A stretch of DNA of 64,000 nt, taken from an uncultured Bacteroides sp. (GTDB lineage Bacteria > Bacteroidota > Bacteroidia > Bacteroidales > Bacteroidaceae). Shown piece by piece: positions 24,234-32,935 of the stretch. The translations under genes and the position numbers were made by a program. The DNA lies in assembly GCF_959029255.1 (NCBI RefSeq), contig NZ_CAUFUE010000023.1, positions 1-64,000 of the forward strand, read 5' to 3'. Within the stretch, counting starts at the first letter, position 1, and every line of letters starts with the position of its first letter. The notes under the pieces were generated by a model. It saw nothing but the letters and a program-made list of their open reading frames with translations. It did not search any database and was not told the DNA's origin.

Positions 24234-25412
24234 ATGAAGCCAATTTATTATTTGCTATTCGTATTAATATTAGTGATATCTTCGTGTACTGAAGAAGAAA
24301 ACTATTCATGTTCGGTTGATATTCGTCTATTGTCTCCTGAAGGTTATTCTAGTTTACCTTTTGAAGATATGACTGTGATATTGACTAATAAATCGCAAGG
24401 GACGGATTATAAATCTCAATGTTCTTCCACAGGTTTGGCATCTTTCAACGTGGAATGTGGCTATTATGCGGTATCCGTACACTATCAGGCTGCATCCGGG
24501 ATTATTTTTAGTGGAAGGATAGAATCTTTGCCACTTATAGCAAATCAATATGAAATACCGGAAACTGTTGAGTTGCAACTGGTTCGTTCAGAAACTAATG
24601 CTTTGGTTATTAAAGAAATATACTATGGAGGTTGTATCGGTAAGTTGGGTGAAGAATATCAGGCAGATCAATATGTAACTCTATACAATAATTCCAATGA
24701 AATACTTTATCTGGATGAGCTATGTATCGCGGTAGTCGATCCGGGAGCCAGTCCCTCGTCTCCATGGATGGAATATACGGATATGGAGGAAATTCCCGTA
24801 AATGATATTGTCTGGCAATTTCCGGGTGCGGGAAAAGATTATCCTTTAGCTGCCGGTGCGGAAACTACTATTGCCGCTAATGCGGTAAATCATACCGGTG
24901 GTGAATATCTTCATACCAATTCAGTGGACTTGTCAAGGGTAGATTGGGGATTTTGGGATGTGAGCCTGGGACGTCAGAATATTGAACCGGGAGTCACTCC
25001 AATGAAACTTATTTCAAGTCTTAATCCTTATCTATCGTTATATGCTTTTCCTGTTGGTGGCCCTACTCTTATGGTATTCAGCTTGGGAGATTTTACCGCA
25101 GAAGAGTTTGTTGCCAATCCGGATAATAGACGACCCCGTCCGCAAACTTCCAATCAGAATAAACAATATCTGATGATTCCCAAAGAGTGGGTTATTGATT
25201 GTGTAGAGTGTGTGGAGAATGTCAATCAAATCACTAATAAACGAGTGCCGGACGAATTGAACCATATTCCTGTGTTTATGCCGGACGGGCTTTATAATGG
25301 AAAGTCGGTAGTGCGTAAAAAGATAATTGGAATAGACGGACATGTTGTCTATCAGGATACTAATAATTCGGCGGAAGACTTTGAGGTGAGTAATCCTTTG
25401 TTGAAGAAGTAG
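24234..25412 (+). CDS. DUF4876 family lipoprotein
   Basis: A 392-aa surface or periplasmic lipoprotein: signal and lipobox LILVISSC near residue 19, then a beta-sandwich domain with VDIRLLSPEGY, and the characteristic KEIYYGGCIGKLGEEYQADQ and YNNSNEILYLDEL segments of DUF4876. DUF4876 proteins occur next to TonB receptors without SusD, and probably act as an accessory ligand-binding partner. The pattern VTLYNNSNE...YLDEL resembles lamin-tail-like domains. The actual ATG is at 24234. Ligand unknown. Confidence 0.75.
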   Translation: MKPIYYLLFVLILVISSCTEEENYSCSVDIRLLSPEGYSSLPFEDMTVILTNKSQGTDYKSQCSSTGLASFNVECGYYAVSVHYQAASGIIFSGRIESLPLIANQYEIPETVELQLVRSETNALVIKEIYYGGCIGKLGEEYQADQYVTLYNNSNEILYLDELCIAVVDPGASPSSPWMEYTDMEEIPVNDIVWQFPGAGKDYPLAAGAETTIAANAVNHTGGEYLHTNSVDLSRVDWGFWDVSLGRQNIEPGVTPMKLISSLNPYLSLYAFPVGGPTLMVFSLGDFTAEEFVANPDNRRPRPQTSNQNKQYLMIPKEWVIDCVECVENVNQITNKRVPDELNHIPVFMPDGLYNGKSVVRKKIIGIDGHVVYQDTNNSAEDFEVSNPLLKK

Positions 25413-25419
25413 TGATATT

Positions 25420-26961
25420 ATGAAAATACGGATGACATTGATAGGGGTATTAATGGTTGTTCCGATTGTGGGATTGGCTCAATCGGATACACTTCATATA
25501 TCTTCAATGCAAGAAGTATATCGGCAAAACAGTTGGTTGGTGGGTAGTAATCCGGTGGGATTGTTGTTCAACCGTTTCAATTCGCTTTCTGTGGCCGAAG
25601 CCGGATATGGTTATAGTAAGGGGAATTTAGGGAAACTCTCTTTACCGGTTTCTAATAATGATTATTCAGTATGGAGCGAGTCTTTTCAGACTATGGGTAA
25701 AGTTGCTTTGTATGGGCGACTAGGTTATAAACAGAATAGAAATGAAGGGCGGAACTGGAATGGAATGACAAATGATTATTGGAGAGCCGCTAACTTATGT
25801 GATTCAGTTAGTGGAAAGTTGCGTAGCGAAACTTACAATTTGGTTGGCGCTTTTTCTATGCCCCTCAATGCAAGTTGGCTGATAGGGGCGCATGCTGATT
25901 ATCAAGTGCAAATGACGGCTAAGGATACTGACCCGCGTAATAAAAATCAATGGTCGGAATGGTCTCTCATTCCCGGACTGGGTTATCACTGCGGGAAACA
26001 TATATTGGGTTTATCATTACTATATGCTGCCCGGAAAGAGACGATAGATTATCAAAATATGGGAACACATGCTGCCTATTCATCTTTTGTTGGCTATCCA
26101 CTGAATTTCTTTAAAACTCTTTCCAGGGATGAGACTATAAAATGGAATTATTTCAGTCACGAGGTTGGTAGTGCTTTACAATTAGGTTTTGAAAAAAGGG
26201 GATTAAGATGGTTTCAACAAATCGCAGGAAGTATTACTAAACAGAGTATTGAAAGTAACCGGGTAGAAAATCGTAAGGAAGGTGAAAGTAATATTTGGCA
26301 AGTAAACTATTTAGGGAAATTACAGAAGAAAAGTTCCCTATATCAGCATGAATGGAGTTGGGAGATATCCTATGAACAAGCAAATAATTATGATCCTTTG
26401 CAACAGCAACCAGAGAATGGAATGTGGGTTTCTTATGGTAGAGTGCTTCGCTCTACACGTAATTTAGGAGCTTGTGAATTGACTTATGAATTCCGTCGGA
26501 TGCTTGATGAATGGCATCCTCGTTTCTCCCTTTTGTCTGGAATAGGTTTCCAATATCAAGAAAATACATTGTTGTTTTATCCAACCAAATATCTGCAACC
26601 GATTCACCGTTTAACTCTCCATACTGCTTTTACTCACAGTTTCGTACTGCCAAATGCGTATTTGGACTGTTCTTTAGGTGGAAGGTATGGCAGAGGAAAC
26701 GGTACGATGATGAAAGAACAAAAACAGTTTTCCACTCAGAGTACGGAGGATATAAAGTTATGGCAGAATACAGAAGGTTTACGGCAAGATTATGATTATG
26801 AAACGGCTTCCCGTTTGTTGTTACATTTTTCTGTTACATATACTCGTCAAGTTCGCCTTTGTTGGTTTATTCGATTATCGGGTGGATACGAATATTCTAA
26901 TAAGTGCGAGGCTGATGAAAATAACAAGAAAATTATTACATCTATCGGTTTGTTATTCTAG
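25420..26961 (+). CDS. DUF6850-type outer-membrane beta-barrel protein
   Basis: A 513-aa protein with signal peptide MKIRMTLIGVLMVVPIVGLA and long alternating beta-strand pattern (SLSVAEAGYGYSKGNLG, WLIGAHADYQVQMTAKD), ending in IITSIGLLF, an outer-membrane barrel end with terminal Phe. It matches my memory of the DUF6850 barrels that accompany DUF4876 proteins. It starts 8 bases after the DUF4876 stop. A passive pore or a partner for the TonB receptor is possible; nothing in the sequence tells which. Confidence 0.72.
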   Translation: MKIRMTLIGVLMVVPIVGLAQSDTLHISSMQEVYRQNSWLVGSNPVGLLFNRFNSLSVAEAGYGYSKGNLGKLSLPVSNNDYSVWSESFQTMGKVALYGRLGYKQNRNEGRNWNGMTNDYWRAANLCDSVSGKLRSETYNLVGAFSMPLNASWLIGAHADYQVQMTAKDTDPRNKNQWSEWSLIPGLGYHCGKHILGLSLLYAARKETIDYQNMGTHAAYSSFVGYPLNFFKTLSRDETIKWNYFSHEVGSALQLGFEKRGLRWFQQIAGSITKQSIESNRVENRKEGESNIWQVNYLGKLQKKSSLYQHEWSWEISYEQANNYDPLQQQPENGMWVSYGRVLRSTRNLGACELTYEFRRMLDEWHPRFSLLSGIGFQYQENTLLFYPTKYLQPIHRLTLHTAFTHSFVLPNAYLDCSLGGRYGRGNGTMMKEQKQFSTQSTEDIKLWQNTEGLRQDYDYETASRLLLHFSVTYTRQVRLCWFIRLSGGYEYSNKCEADENNKKIITSIGLLF

Positions 26962-27015
26962 TTAGAATGTGTAGATTTGGAGTGTAAATTTATTATAACT
27001 AAAAAATACGTGATT

Positions 27016-27237
27016 ATGGAAAATGACAAGGAAAAATTAGAATCAACATTTGGTCCAAAAATGAGATGGAAAATAGATCAAGACAAGTGCACAACATGTT
27101 GCGAGTGTATTGATGCATGTAAGCGTTCATTGCTTTATCTTGACCGAGGTGTAATTACGATAAAATATGAATTTAATTGTAATCAATGTGGTGATTGCGC
27201 TGCGGTTTGTGGAGCTCATGCTATTGCTTTAACCTAA
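27016..27237 (+). CDS. Small 2[4Fe-4S] ferredoxin
   Basis: A 73-aa protein from ATG at 27016. Two clusters are visible: C25-x2-C28-x2-C31-x3-C35 (with an extra C29) and C55-x2-C58-x2-C61-x3-C65. The Pro that usually follows the last Cys of each motif is replaced by Lys36 and Gly66. There is no signal peptide, so it is cytoplasmic. It sits 54 bases after the barrel gene and 7 bases before the TPR-AraC gene. Why an electron carrier is placed within an uptake and regulatory locus is unclear; it may serve a redox step on the imported substrate. Confidence 0.85.
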   Translation: MENDKEKLESTFGPKMRWKIDQDKCTTCCECIDACKRSLLYLDRGVITIKYEFNCNQCGDCAAVCGAHAIALT

Positions 27238-27244
27238 TTAGAAT

Positions 27245-29128
27245 ATGAGAACTTTCTTTCTGTTTCTGCCAATATTATTTCTTCTTGGTTGTTCAACTCA
27301 GGGACAGAAGAAAGTTACTCAATTAAATCTTGCTTTAGATTCATTGTCTATTCTTTCTATAGAATTCGATTCTTTATTAAAGAAAGAAGTTCAAGTTTTA
27401 CCAACTAAATATAAACTAGAGGTTTTGCTTCATATTTCTAATAGAAGTGAAGTTGAAGTTCGAAAAGTAAAGAAGCAAGTAGAACTTTTGAATGATGCAT
27501 TATCGTTCTTTTCGGAATTTGAAAAAGAAAAAATTATTTATCAGTTAGTAGGGCTTTATCAAACTTTAGATAGATTACGAATACCTAATGCTGCATATGA
27601 AGGACTTAAATGGTGTACTATTTTAGAAAAAAATAATTCATTATCCCAAGAAGAAATTTGGAAACTTGAAAATTCTAAAATTTCATTTCTGAATGAACTT
27701 GGAAAATATAAAGAGAGTCTCTCTATTTTGTATAAATTATTAAATGAACACCGTTATTTAAAAGATGTAAGAGGAATAATAGAAGACTATTGTGCAATAG
27801 CTAATGTATTTGTGCGATTAGATGATTTAGAAAAAGCACTTGAAGTATATAATATTGCTTATCGCATTGCTCTTAAAAATAACTTATCTGAACAACAAAC
27901 TTTTTGCAGGAAACCTGTTTTATGTATTTTATTTGATTTAAAGCGTTATGAGGAAGCCATAGAGTTTTGTAAAATAATAAATGTGGATACTATGGCATCT
28001 TCTATGGCTTCTGTTTATTCGATACTTTCAACTTGTTATCTTCAACTTCAGAAACCGGATAGTGCACGATTTTATTTGCTTGAAATGAATAAAAAATCAC
28101 AAAGAGGGAATGGTATAGTGTTTTATTGTCAAATGGCAGAAACTTTTATAGCGGAAAATGAAGAGGATTCTGCTAAATTATATTTGGATAGAGCGAAAAT
28201 CAAGTTTGAAATAATAAAGAGACAAAATAGTATTTTTACTCTTCCTATGTATTTTATGCCCTCTTACTCTTCTTATGGTTCTTTATTAGTAAGAAATGGA
28301 AAGCTAAAACAAGCAGGCGAAGTCTTTAATTATATTGAACCATTAATGAAAGACAGTATAACCAATAATGCTTGGCTGGAAAAGCAAATTGAGGCTCTTT
28401 ATCGTTATAGTATTTATTGTCGTTTGACGAATCAATATAAGAAAGCTACTGAATTGTTGGTATATAGGGATTCTATTTTGAAGTTATATAATAGTGAAGA
28501 ACAAAGTCGTGATAATAGAAAATGGGTTTATCGTTATGAGATACAAGAGTTAACAAATAAAATTGAAAATCAAAAAGCAGCTTTAGATGATACAACACGT
28601 ATATCGGCTTTATCATGGACTTTTGTAATAATACTTATTATAATTATATTCTTTTTTGTTTGTATATGCTGTAAAAAGACTAAGCAGGTTGTAAAGCTTA
28701 TTGCTGAATTGGAAACTTATCGACACCCTTTTCTACAAAGTCCTAAGCACGTTGAAATTATAGAACTTGATCCACAGCAGAAACTTTATGACTTTGCTGT
28801 TAAAAAAATTGTAAAGAAAAAACTCTTTTTGGATAAAGAACTTACATTGGATAAATTAGCAAAAGAATTGAAGAGTAATCGTTCTGTTTTATCAGCATGT
28901 ATCAATGCGCAAGCCAAATGTAATTTTAATCAATGGATTAATAGCTTTAGGATTGACTATGCTAAAGAGCGTATTGTAACTTCCGATAGTTTTGAGAAAT
29001 TGTCGGAAGAGTCTGGTTTTAGTTCATATAATACCTTCTGTAATTGTTTCAAAAAACATACAGGTAAAACGCCTAGTGGATATGTGAAGATACATAAATA
29101 TGACTCTCCACCAGGCGCAGAAGCATGA
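27245..29128 (+). CDS. TPR-containing membrane regulator with AraC-type HTH
   Basis: A 627-aa protein. The N-terminus is a lipoprotein-like signal (FLFLPILFLLGC, Cys16). Residues 30-440 are helical TPR-like repeats expected in the periplasm. A strong membrane span follows (FVIILIIIIFFFVCICC, about 455-475), then a cytoplasmic AraC HTH (LTLDKLAKELKSNRSVLSAC, then SGFSSYNTFCNCFKKHTG). This is a one-component signal-through-the-membrane regulator. Base composition is clearly more AT-rich than the TonB operon before it. It likely senses an envelope signal and controls the neighbouring operon. The convergent LytTR gene ends only 15 bases away. Confidence 0.82.
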   Translation: MRTFFLFLPILFLLGCSTQGQKKVTQLNLALDSLSILSIEFDSLLKKEVQVLPTKYKLEVLLHISNRSEVEVRKVKKQVELLNDALSFFSEFEKEKIIYQLVGLYQTLDRLRIPNAAYEGLKWCTILEKNNSLSQEEIWKLENSKISFLNELGKYKESLSILYKLLNEHRYLKDVRGIIEDYCAIANVFVRLDDLEKALEVYNIAYRIALKNNLSEQQTFCRKPVLCILFDLKRYEEAIEFCKIINVDTMASSMASVYSILSTCYLQLQKPDSARFYLLEMNKKSQRGNGIVFYCQMAETFIAENEEDSAKLYLDRAKIKFEIIKRQNSIFTLPMYFMPSYSSYGSLLVRNGKLKQAGEVFNYIEPLMKDSITNNAWLEKQIEALYRYSIYCRLTNQYKKATELLVYRDSILKLYNSEEQSRDNRKWVYRYEIQELTNKIENQKAALDDTTRISALSWTFVIILIIIIFFFVCICCKKTKQVVKLIAELETYRHPFLQSPKHVEIIELDPQQKLYDFAVKKIVKKKLFLDKELTLDKLAKELKSNRSVLSACINAQAKCNFNQWINSFRIDYAKERIVTSDSFEKLSEESGFSSYNTFCNCFKKHTGKTPSGYVKIHKYDSPPGAEA

Positions 29129-29143
29129 GCTGTTTAGATATTA

Positions 29144-29509
29144 CTATTGTTTAGATGGTAAGCCTGCTATATTGAGGCGAGAATAAACCTCTTTTTTGTA
29201 TTCACGACCTATTGGTACTACAACTTCACCTACATATAATGTATTTCCCACTATACGTTCAATATGTTGTATATTAACTATGTAAGAACGATGTGCACGA
29301 ATAAAGATATCCATGGGTAGAAAATCTGTCAATTCAGTGAGGGTCATTGGTAAAGGTAACTTTATTGTTTTGTCGGGAGATAGATATATATTGCAACATC
29401 TTCCCGATACGACAATGTAATAAATTTCACTATACAGATATTTATAGAAAAATTCACCGTTCTTTAAATAGATACAATCTGTTGTAAGAGTTTTATCAGT
29501 TTCGTCCAT
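29144..29509 (-). CDS. Lone LytTR DNA-binding regulator (right border copy)
   Basis: A 121-aa LytTR-domain protein (IYYIVVSGRCCNIYL, then LPMDIFIRAHRSYIVNIQHI, then VVVPIGREYKKEVYSRLNIA) without a receiver domain. It is a clear paralogue of the protein at 20189-20521, same orientation. It is convergent with the TPR-AraC gene with a 15-base gap. Two lone LytTR genes bracketing one locus suggests that both act on promoters within it. Confidence 0.85.
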   Translation of the reverse strand: MDETDKTLTTDCIYLKNGEFFYKYLYSEIYYIVVSGRCCNIYLSPDKTIKLPLPMTLTELTDFLPMDIFIRAHRSYIVNIQHIERIVGNTLYVGEVVVPIGREYKKEVYSRLNIAGLPSKQ

Positions 29510-29686
29510 GATTATAAAATATTATTATTAGCCACTTATTAAGAATTACTTTCTGTCGGTAAAGATACGGCTGGAGAGCTGAAACAATTTTCCAGAATTA
29601 TAGGAATTTAATGAAGGCTCTTCTAAGTGGTTGTGAAATAATAGTTTATAATGGAGTTTTATGTTTTCGACTTTATGATTTTGAAT

Positions 29687-31330
29687 TTATAAAGATAATT
29701 TTGAAGCTTTGAATGAAGGTTTTACCTTTTGTATTTCCGATTCAAAGCCAAACCAATAACCATTTTCTGCTCTTTCATCGATAGGGAGGAAGCAAAGACG
29801 AAGGCTATCGTTATACTCTCCGTAAATCACATCCCAATTTTTAGGTGGAACCTGATGTTTGGTCTTAACTTTTTCTGCCGGAAGTTTCTTCAATGACATA
29901 CCGGCTTCTATCCAGGCGATAGTTGCTGCCGTTTGATAATTAGGATAATTCTGTTTACAATACTCATAAAGAATAAGACCACGCTTTTCGAGGCTCATAG
30001 GTTGATCTATGAGGTCTATATGTATCAAATGTTCGAGGAATTTATATAAGAAAGCTTTATCATGTAATATCAGTTCACGGGTTAAAAACTGCCACGCAGG
30101 TACATTGTAGAATCCATCTAATAAGCGCGAAAGTTGCCGGGCTGTTTGTAGTTCACTGACACTGATTTCATTGGTTTGTAAAACTTCGTATGGGGGCAGG
30201 GGAGAATAGCGTATGCCAAGTTCCTCAGCGCGTCTACGCATTTCAGTACCGGGAAGTAGCTTTAATGATTCCAATTGTATCTCGCCTGCATTGTATCCGG
30301 CGAGGGTACGCACGTCTTCGAATATTTCGTTGAGGTGATATAGAGGAAGTCCGGCTATGAGGTCGGCATGCGTATCCATATTGGGTAATGAACAAAGATA
30401 TTTCAATCCTTCTAATGCATCGGCCAGTTTACCCATACGACGGCTTTGTTGAAGCACCGGTTCACGAAGGCTTTGAATGCCGGCTTCAAGATGGAGGAGC
30501 CCTTTGGGAAGCTGTTTCAATTCCTCTTTTAATTCGTCCGAAAGCAGTGCCGGGTGTATCTCCAAATGGAAGCGAATATCAGGAAAGTCCAAAAATAATT
30601 GGAGTAATTCTTTTGCCCGATGAGAGTTGTAGTTAAATGTACGGTCAAGTACCCGTACGTTTTTAATGCCATGCCGATGTATGATTTGAAGCCGTTTGCG
30701 AATACTTTCAATAGACAAGGTACGTACAGGCTTTTCTCCTCCGCTGACACAGAATGCACAAGTATTGAAACAGCCTCGCGTAGTTTCAAGTTGTACGAAA
30801 GGCTTACTCCAGTTGAAGAAGCGGCTTTCTTCGGGTGGTATGAGAGCTGAAAAGTTCAATACACGAGCTATACCATTGTCTTTATACTGTTTTCTCGAAT
30901 CGAGATAACAAAGCCCGGGAATGTCATTCCATAGTTCCGGATTATTCCAATTTCTCAGCCATTTTGGAAAGGCTTCTTCTCCTTCTCCTCTGAATACGCA
31001 ATTGACAAATGGATTCTTACGCAAAAATTCCTCATTATCTCCCAGAAATTCGGGTCCTCCTAAAATGAGACAAGCTTTAGGCAACAACGCTTTCAGCCTT
31101 GCCGTGATGTGCAGTAATTGTTCATGATTGAAGAGCCAAGTCGTTGCTGCAAGTATGTCAGGTTGGTGTTGATAGACTTCATCGACAACCATGCCTGCAT
31201 TTTCATTAATGGTTGCTGATACTATTTCCCACTCAATAGAGTTATCAGTTGCTAATTGCGCGTGCAGTGCAGGGAGTGCAAGTGAAGAGTGTGCGTACGA
31301 GCTATTCAGGTCTATCCAAAGAATTTTCAT
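29687..31330 (-). CDS. B12-binding-domain radical SAM protein
   Basis: A 547-aa protein with an N-terminal cobalamin-binding-like domain (residues 1-130, with PDILAATTWLFNHEQ and LILGGPEF) and a radical SAM core carrying C-x3-C-x2-C in TRGCFNTCAFCVSGG. A C-terminal part after residue 370 matches the DUF4080-type extension. Members of this group are annotated as B12-binding radical SAM enzymes; the reaction is not known. It is preceded by tRNA-His with its own terminator, so it has an independent promoter. Likely core genome. Confidence 0.82.
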   Translation of the reverse strand: MKILWIDLNSSYAHSSLALPALHAQLATDNSIEWEIVSATINENAGMVVDEVYQHQPDILAATTWLFNHEQLLHITARLKALLPKACLILGGPEFLGDNEEFLRKNPFVNCVFRGEGEEAFPKWLRNWNNPELWNDIPGLCYLDSRKQYKDNGIARVLNFSALIPPEESRFFNWSKPFVQLETTRGCFNTCAFCVSGGEKPVRTLSIESIRKRLQIIHRHGIKNVRVLDRTFNYNSHRAKELLQLFLDFPDIRFHLEIHPALLSDELKEELKQLPKGLLHLEAGIQSLREPVLQQSRRMGKLADALEGLKYLCSLPNMDTHADLIAGLPLYHLNEIFEDVRTLAGYNAGEIQLESLKLLPGTEMRRRAEELGIRYSPLPPYEVLQTNEISVSELQTARQLSRLLDGFYNVPAWQFLTRELILHDKAFLYKFLEHLIHIDLIDQPMSLEKRGLILYEYCKQNYPNYQTAATIAWIEAGMSLKKLPAEKVKTKHQVPPKNWDVIYGEYNDSLRLCFLPIDERAENGYWFGFESEIQKVKPSFKASKLSL

Positions 31331-31351
31331 GCTTGATTGAGTTTCATCTTT

Positions 31352-31400
31352 ATTAGAAAAAAGAAATCCTTAATAATCACAGATTATTAAGGATTTCTTT
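31352..31400 (-). terminator. Terminator of tRNA-His
   Basis: AAAGAAATCCTTAATAAT (31360-31377) pairs perfectly with ATTATTAAGGATTTCTTT (31383-31400), 18 bp around a 5-base loop. On the minus strand six Ts follow. It begins directly at the tRNA 3' end. Confidence 0.88.
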
Positions 31401-31476
31401 GGGTGGCAGATGGGACTCGAACCCACGACATTCAGAACCACAATCTGACGCTCTAACCAACTGAACTACAGCCACC
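31401..31476 (-). tRNA. tRNA-His (GTG)
   Basis: On the minus strand the gene begins GGTGGCTGTAGTTCAGTTGG, has anticodon stem-loop TCAGA-TTGTGGT-TCTGA with anticodon GTG, T-arm GTGGG-TTCGAGT-CCCAT, and ends CTGCCACCC. The extra 5' G opposite the C typical of tRNA-His is present. CCA is not encoded. Confidence 0.95.
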
Positions 31477-31503
31477 ATGTTAGCGCATTTCTTAAATGCG
31501 GTG

Positions 31504-31534
31504 CAAAGATAGAGATTATCTTTAATATTGCAAA
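31504..31534 (-). promoter_or_regulatory. Promoter of tRNA-His
   Basis: On the minus strand TTTG (31534-31531), a 19-bp spacer and TATCTTTG (31511-31504) match the Bacteroides consensus exactly. Confidence 0.8.
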
Positions 31535-32006
31535 GAATATGGCAAATATTTTAGTTGTTTTTTTGCTAATTGTTGTTTCCTGAAATCTTTATATCATGTT
31601 GCTGTAAGAGCTTTCGTGAGTTCTTTATAAAGATATTCAAGCGGTTACGGGCAGCAGATGGTAAACTATCCGAAGAAAAAGAAGTTGGATAAAGAATATG
31701 ATTTTTTTCTCCTGTAAAATTGGGGTGGGCAGTTCATACTAAATTGTATTCGCAATGTTTGTTAATCCACCATCTGTATTTGCTTCGCTCATGTTAGAAA
31801 TAAAGTTATCTAACGAATAAAGTCAATCTGCAAGCTTTCGTTGTTCCTGATTGGGGAGTGAATGAGAGCAGTCATATTTGCCATCAGAAGTAAGCGCATC
31901 ATCTATTTGGGCTTGATGCTGCATCAAAGTCACCAACAAATAATAGCGTAATCCTTTTCTGTGCGAAAAGACTTACGCTATATAATAAATATATAATAAA
32001 GTAATA
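31535..32006. other. Non-coding region with a two-part hairpin
   Basis: No gene is supported. ATAGCGTAA (31943-31951) pairs with TTACGCTAT (31973-31981), enclosing CTTTTC/GAAAAG (31954-31959, 31965-31970). It lies downstream of folD on the minus strand and may be a second transcription stop for it. The remaining part holds nothing recognisable. Confidence 0.4.
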
Positions 32007-32023
32007 AAAGCGACAAGCGCTTT
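32007..32023 (-). terminator. Short hairpin after folD
   Basis: AAAGCG (32007-32012) pairs with CGCTTT (32018-32023). On the minus strand it is followed by TATTACTTTATTATAT, a loose T-rich tract. It lies 11 bases after the folD stop. Confidence 0.45.
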
Positions 32024-32034
32024 CATTATTCCTA

Positions 32035-32916
32035 TTATTGATAAATTGCTTTCTTACCTGCCAATAAGGTATTTTTCATTAATGAAACGATGGTCATTGG
32101 TCCTACACCACCCGGTACAGGAGTAATGAATGAACATTTGGGGGCAACTTCATCGAACTTGACATCACCTGTCAGTTTGAAACCGGACTTTTTAGTAGCA
32201 TCCGGTACGTGTGTAGTACCAACATCGATAACGACGGCACCTTCTTTTACCATTTCTGCCTTTACGAAGTTGGGCTGCCCCAAGGCGGCAATAATGATAT
32301 CTGCTTCTTGGCACTCTTTTACCAAATCTTTACTACGGCTGTGACAAACAGTTACGGTAGCATCGCCCGGATAAGCTTTTTGCATCATCAGCGCTGCCAT
32401 AGGTTTACCCACAATGTTACTGCGTCCCAGTACTACGCATTTTTTGCCGGAGGTTTCTATTTTGTATCTTTTCAGGAGCTCGAGGATGCCGTTTGGAGTA
32501 GCGGATACATAACAAGGCAATCCGATAGACATACGACCTACATTGATAGGGTGGAAGCCATCAACATCCTTGCGGTAATCAATAGTTTCAATTACTTTCT
32601 GTTCCGAAATATGTTTCGGTAGCGGCAACTGCACAATGAAACCGTCAACGTCAGCATCTTCATTAAGTTCGCGTACTTTAGACAAAAGTTCCTCTTCTGT
32701 CACATCTGATTCGTAACGAATAAGTGAAGACTTAAATCCACATACTTCGCAAGCCTTTACCTTGGCTGCGACATAAGTTTCACTGCCACCATCGTGTCCT
32801 ACAAGGATTGCAGCCAAATGAGGGCGCTTTCCACCTTTAGCTACGATATCGGCAACTTCAGCAGCAATTTCCTGCTTTACCTGTTCTGAAATAGCTTTTC
32901 CGTCAATCAGTGTCAT
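32035..32916 (-). CDS. folD: Bifunctional methylenetetrahydrofolate dehydrogenase/cyclohydrolase
   Basis: A 293-aa FolD, normal length. Visible motifs are YVAAKVKACEVCG with the catalytic Lys, the substrate-site QLPLPKH, DVDGFHPINVGR, the Rossmann loop VLGRSNIVGKP, and the C-terminal PVPGGVGPMT. It interconverts 5,10-methylene-, methenyl- and 10-formyl-tetrahydrofolate in the cytoplasm, supplying one-carbon units. It is 19 bases downstream of ffh on the same strand and probably shares its transcript. Core gene. Confidence 0.97.
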   Translation of the reverse strand: MTLIDGKAISEQVKQEIAAEVADIVAKGGKRPHLAAILVGHDGGSETYVAAKVKACEVCGFKSSLIRYESDVTEEELLSKVRELNEDADVDGFIVQLPLPKHISEQKVIETIDYRKDVDGFHPINVGRMSIGLPCYVSATPNGILELLKRYKIETSGKKCVVLGRSNIVGKPMAALMMQKAYPGDATVTVCHSRSKDLVKECQEADIIIAALGQPNFVKAEMVKEGAVVIDVGTTHVPDATKKSGFKLTGDVKFDEVAPKCSFITPVPGGVGPMTIVSLMKNTLLAGKKAIYQ

Positions 32917-32935
32917 ATCACATTTTTTATTCTAT

